Assembly: GCA_012729015.1 (NCBI GenBank)
Contig: JAAYDY010000112.1
Coordinates: 1 to 41,576, forward strand
Source of the DNA: Phycisphaerae bacterium
GTDB taxonomy: Bacteria > Planctomycetota > Phycisphaerae > FEN-1346 > JAACEH01
Length of the DNA: 41,576 nucleotides
Direction of reading: 5' to 3'
A model generated the notes under the pieces. That model searched no databases. It saw only the letters and a program-made list of their open reading frames with translations, and was not told where the DNA came from. Of this stretch, positions 39,955 through 41,576 are shown piece by piece. Within the stretch, counting starts at the first letter, position 1. Every line of letters begins with the position of its first letter. The translations under genes were made by a program, and so were the position numbers.

Positions 39955-41292
39955 ATGACGCATCTCACTCTCACCGACATCGAACAGATGGACCGCACGA
40001 GTATCCGTATCCTGACCGAGCTGGGCGTCCGCGTGGACGACGACGCTCTGCGCCAGCAGGCCGTCCGCGCCGGAGCCCGCCCAGGCCGCGACGCCGACCG
40101 CCTCTGTTTCCCCGAGCCCATGGTCCGCGAACACGTGGCCATGGCCCCGCGACAGGCACGCTACGGCGACCTGCGCGGCCGCGTCACCACCGTCGGCCCC
40201 GGCCTGCGACCGACGTTTTGGACCGGCGCCGCCCTGAACTACGTCACCGGTCGCCAGTGCCGCGCCATCACCGCCGCCGACCTCGCCGACTTCTGCCGAG
40301 TGGCCGACACCATCGACCCCCTCCTGGCCGTCGTCGGCACCAGCCTCGACGACGTGCCGCCGGCGTGCCGCGACTTCGTCGGCTTCCGCATCATGGCCGA
40401 GAACACGTCGAAGCACCTGCGGCCGCTCCTGTTCACGGCCGAGGGCGTCGCGCCGATCCTCGAGATGGCCCGCGTCCTCGCCGGCGGACATCCGCTGGCC
40501 GACAGCCCCGTCGTCTCGTTCGGCTACTCGTGTCTCTGCCCGCTCCACTGGTCGCAGATTTCCGTCGATCTCTGGCGCGCCACCGCCGGACACAACATCC
40601 CCGTCATGCTCAACGGCGAACCCATCGCCGGGGCCACCAGCCCCGTGACGCTCGCCGGTGCGGTCGCCCTGGCCAACGCCGAAATCCTCGCCGGCGTCGT
40701 CCTGACCCAGGTCCTCGAACCGGGGCGGCCCGTCGTCCACAACCTCGGCTTCGCCCACGTCACCGACATGCGCTCCGGCATGTGCCTGAGCGGCACGGCC
40801 GAGTGCGGCCTCCTGGCCGTCGCCGGCGCGCGACTGGCAACCTTCTACCAGTTGCCCTCTGCCTCGTGGATGTGTACCGACTCATTCATCGACGACGAGC
40901 AGGCCGCGATGGAGAAGATGCTCACGGCCTTCGCCCACACCAGCGGCGGCGTCAACGTCATCTGGGGCATGGGCCAGCTCGAGAGCGAGAAGACGCTCTC
41001 GCCGGTGCAGCTTGCGATGGACGAGGAGATCGCCCGGGCGATGCTCCGATGGTGGGACGGCTTCGCCGTCAACGACGACACGCTCGCCTACGATGTCGTG
41101 CGCGATCACCTCGACCAGGGCGAAGAGTTCCTCGGCCACGAACACACCGTCGCGCATTTCCGCGCCGAGCTCAGCACCTCCCCGCTCATGGCGCGCAGCA
41201 GCCGCGGCGCGTGGCACCAGCGCGGCGCCACGAGCCTGGCCGAGCGCGCCGCCGACCGCGTCCGCGACGTCCTGGCCGCCGATCCGCCGTAG
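39955..41292 (+). CDS. MttB-family (trimethylamine methyltransferase-like) corrinoid methyltransferase, UAG near the C-terminus
   Basis: 445 residues from ATG at 39955, with GGGAGG 7 bases upstream. Members transfer a methyl group from a quaternary or tertiary amine to a corrinoid protein. The family pattern is visible in TSIRILTELGVRVDDDAL, CFPEPMVREHVAMAPRQ, ITAADLADFCRVADT, DFVGFRIMAENTSKHLRPLLF, AFAHTSGGVNVIWGMGQLESEKTLSPVQL and WWDGFAVNDDTLAYDVVRDHL. There is no UAG near residue 334, where true MttB has pyrrolysine; the frame runs through there (GMGQLESEKT), so this is a non-pyrrolysine member, like the glycine-betaine-type enzymes. The substrate is unknown. The frame ends with TAG at 41290. 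The next 22 codons look like the usual C-terminal tail; see findings. Confidence 0.88.
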   Translation: MTHLTLTDIEQMDRTSIRILTELGVRVDDDALRQQAVRAGARPGRDADRLCFPEPMVREHVAMAPRQARYGDLRGRVTTVGPGLRPTFWTGAALNYVTGRQCRAITAADLADFCRVADTIDPLLAVVGTSLDDVPPACRDFVGFRIMAENTSKHLRPLLFTAEGVAPILEMARVLAGGHPLADSPVVSFGYSCLCPLHWSQISVDLWRATAGHNIPVMLNGEPIAGATSPVTLAGAVALANAEILAGVVLTQVLEPGRPVVHNLGFAHVTDMRSGMCLSGTAECGLLAVAGARLATFYQLPSASWMCTDSFIDDEQAAMEKMLTAFAHTSGGVNVIWGMGQLESEKTLSPVQLAMDEEIARAMLRWWDGFAVNDDTLAYDVVRDHLDQGEEFLGHEHTVAHFRAELSTSPLMARSSRGAWHQRGATSLAERAADRVRDVLAADPP

Positions 41293-41361
41293 CACCTGTC
41301 CGACCAGCAACGCAAGGACCTGCACGCCATCGAGCAGCGCGAGCTGAAGCGGCGAGGATGA
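41293..41361 (+). pseudogene. In-frame continuation of the methyltransferase beyond UAG
   Basis: After TAG (41290-41292) the same frame stays open for 22 codons to a TGA at 41359. It encodes a charged helix (HLSDQQRKDLHAIEQRELKR then RG) like the PP-[hydrophobic]-x6-[LI]-x-x-[IV] ends of other MttB-family proteins. It is listed as a possible lost 3' end or read-through extension, not as a separate gene. Confidence 0.45.
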
Positions 41362-41576
41362 GCCCGGGCGCCGCGCGGCCGGAAAACGCCGGGTGCATGC
41401 CATGTTCAGGCACGCAGCGCGTAGGGTGGGTCCCCCGGACCCACGCGGAGGCGTGTCACCCGCCGCGTGCGAAGCACGCACCTGCACCCCTCGCCCTGCT
41501 TGCAGGGAGAGGTGCCCCGAGCACCGCTCGGGGCGGTGAGGGTCGAACGCCGGGTGCCACTTTGGAAGCCGGACCA
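41362..41576. repeat. Repeat-filled window end (R2, R4 and GGGTGCCACTTTGG)
   Basis: Contains GTAGGGTGGGTCCCCCGGAC with its continuation (41419-41446, as at 34996-35023), CCCTGCTTGCAGGGAGAGGT and GGCGGTGAGGGTCGAACG (41492-41548, as at 6893-6953), and a fragment of the palindrome at 29957-30007. No gene is supported. Confidence 0.75.

Noticed and set aside
40900..41010. Pyrrolysine codon at the classical MttB position
   Set aside because: The frame runs through residues about 320-350 (GMGQLESEKTLSP) without any UAG, so the known pyrrolysine site is not encoded here.
1..41576. tRNA, rRNA or riboswitch
   Set aside because: No cloverleaf with a T-loop GGTTCGAATC-type motif and no recognisable riboswitch core was seen by eye; a covariance-model scan would be needed to exclude small ncRNAs.

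Overview
The window is GC-rich, bacterial and chromosomal, with about 30 protein genes, no RNA genes, and many short palindromic repeats between genes. The best taxonomic reading is an uncultured member of the Planctomycetota or a close PVC relative. The reasons are a secreted protein ending in a PEP-CTERM sorting signal, many large secreted proteins of unknown function, a XylR-type regulator (sugar-binding domain fused to an AraC helix-turn-helix), Gfo/Idh/MocA and MttB-family enzymes, and dispersed palindromic repeats in nearly every gap. This is inference from gene content; there is no rRNA or marker gene to confirm it.

Layout. 1-5017 (minus): a secreted parallel beta-helix protein cut by the window edge, and a lipoprotein joining HEAT repeats to a polysaccharide deacetylase-like domain. 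5261-6715 (plus): a dCMP deaminase that appears to be made from a leaderless mRNA, and a small secreted Lys/Cys-rich protein. 6987-9115 (minus): an ATP-grasp ligase translationally coupled to a zinc-metallopeptidase-like protein. 9510-13378 (plus): a membrane protein of the DUF2179/UPF0316 type, then a compact surface-glycan cluster (hexapeptide acyltransferase, B12-binding radical SAM enzyme, split Alg14/Alg13-type glycosyltransferase). 13481-16830 (minus): a secreted transglutaminase-like protein and a PEP-CTERM protein. 17277-18428 (plus): the XylR-type regulator.

18568-28127 (minus) is the most unusual block. Two paralogous families of large secreted proteins, here called A and B, are each present twice in mirrored order A1-B1-B2-(PLP enzyme)-A2, with a D-cysteine desulfhydrase/ACC deaminase-like gene between B2 and A2. 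Family B looks like a distant glycoside hydrolase; family A is unrecognised. nagA (N-acetylglucosamine-6-phosphate deacetylase) lies just upstream on the same strand and the regulator just beyond the other end, so an amino-sugar glycan utilisation locus is a reasonable but unproven hypothesis.

30122-34992: hypA and hypB (nickel insertion) without the rest of the hyp set, an M29-type aminopeptidase, a secreted gluzincin-like peptidase on the minus strand, and a GNAT acetyltransferase. 35346-36858 (minus): an alpha/beta-hydrolase esterase and a family 2 glycosyltransferase. 37014-41292 (plus): a degenerate GH10-like protein, a Gfo/Idh/MocA oxidoreductase, and an MttB-family methyltransferase whose frame is stopped by UAG just before a tail that looks like part of the protein.

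The non-coding part is rich. One 178-bp element has perfect 20-bp terminal inverted repeats and an 8-bp flanking duplication, and it sits inside another palindromic repeat. At least three further repeat families recur across the window. Several promoters with good -35/-10 boxes and a few intrinsic-terminator hairpins can be placed by eye.
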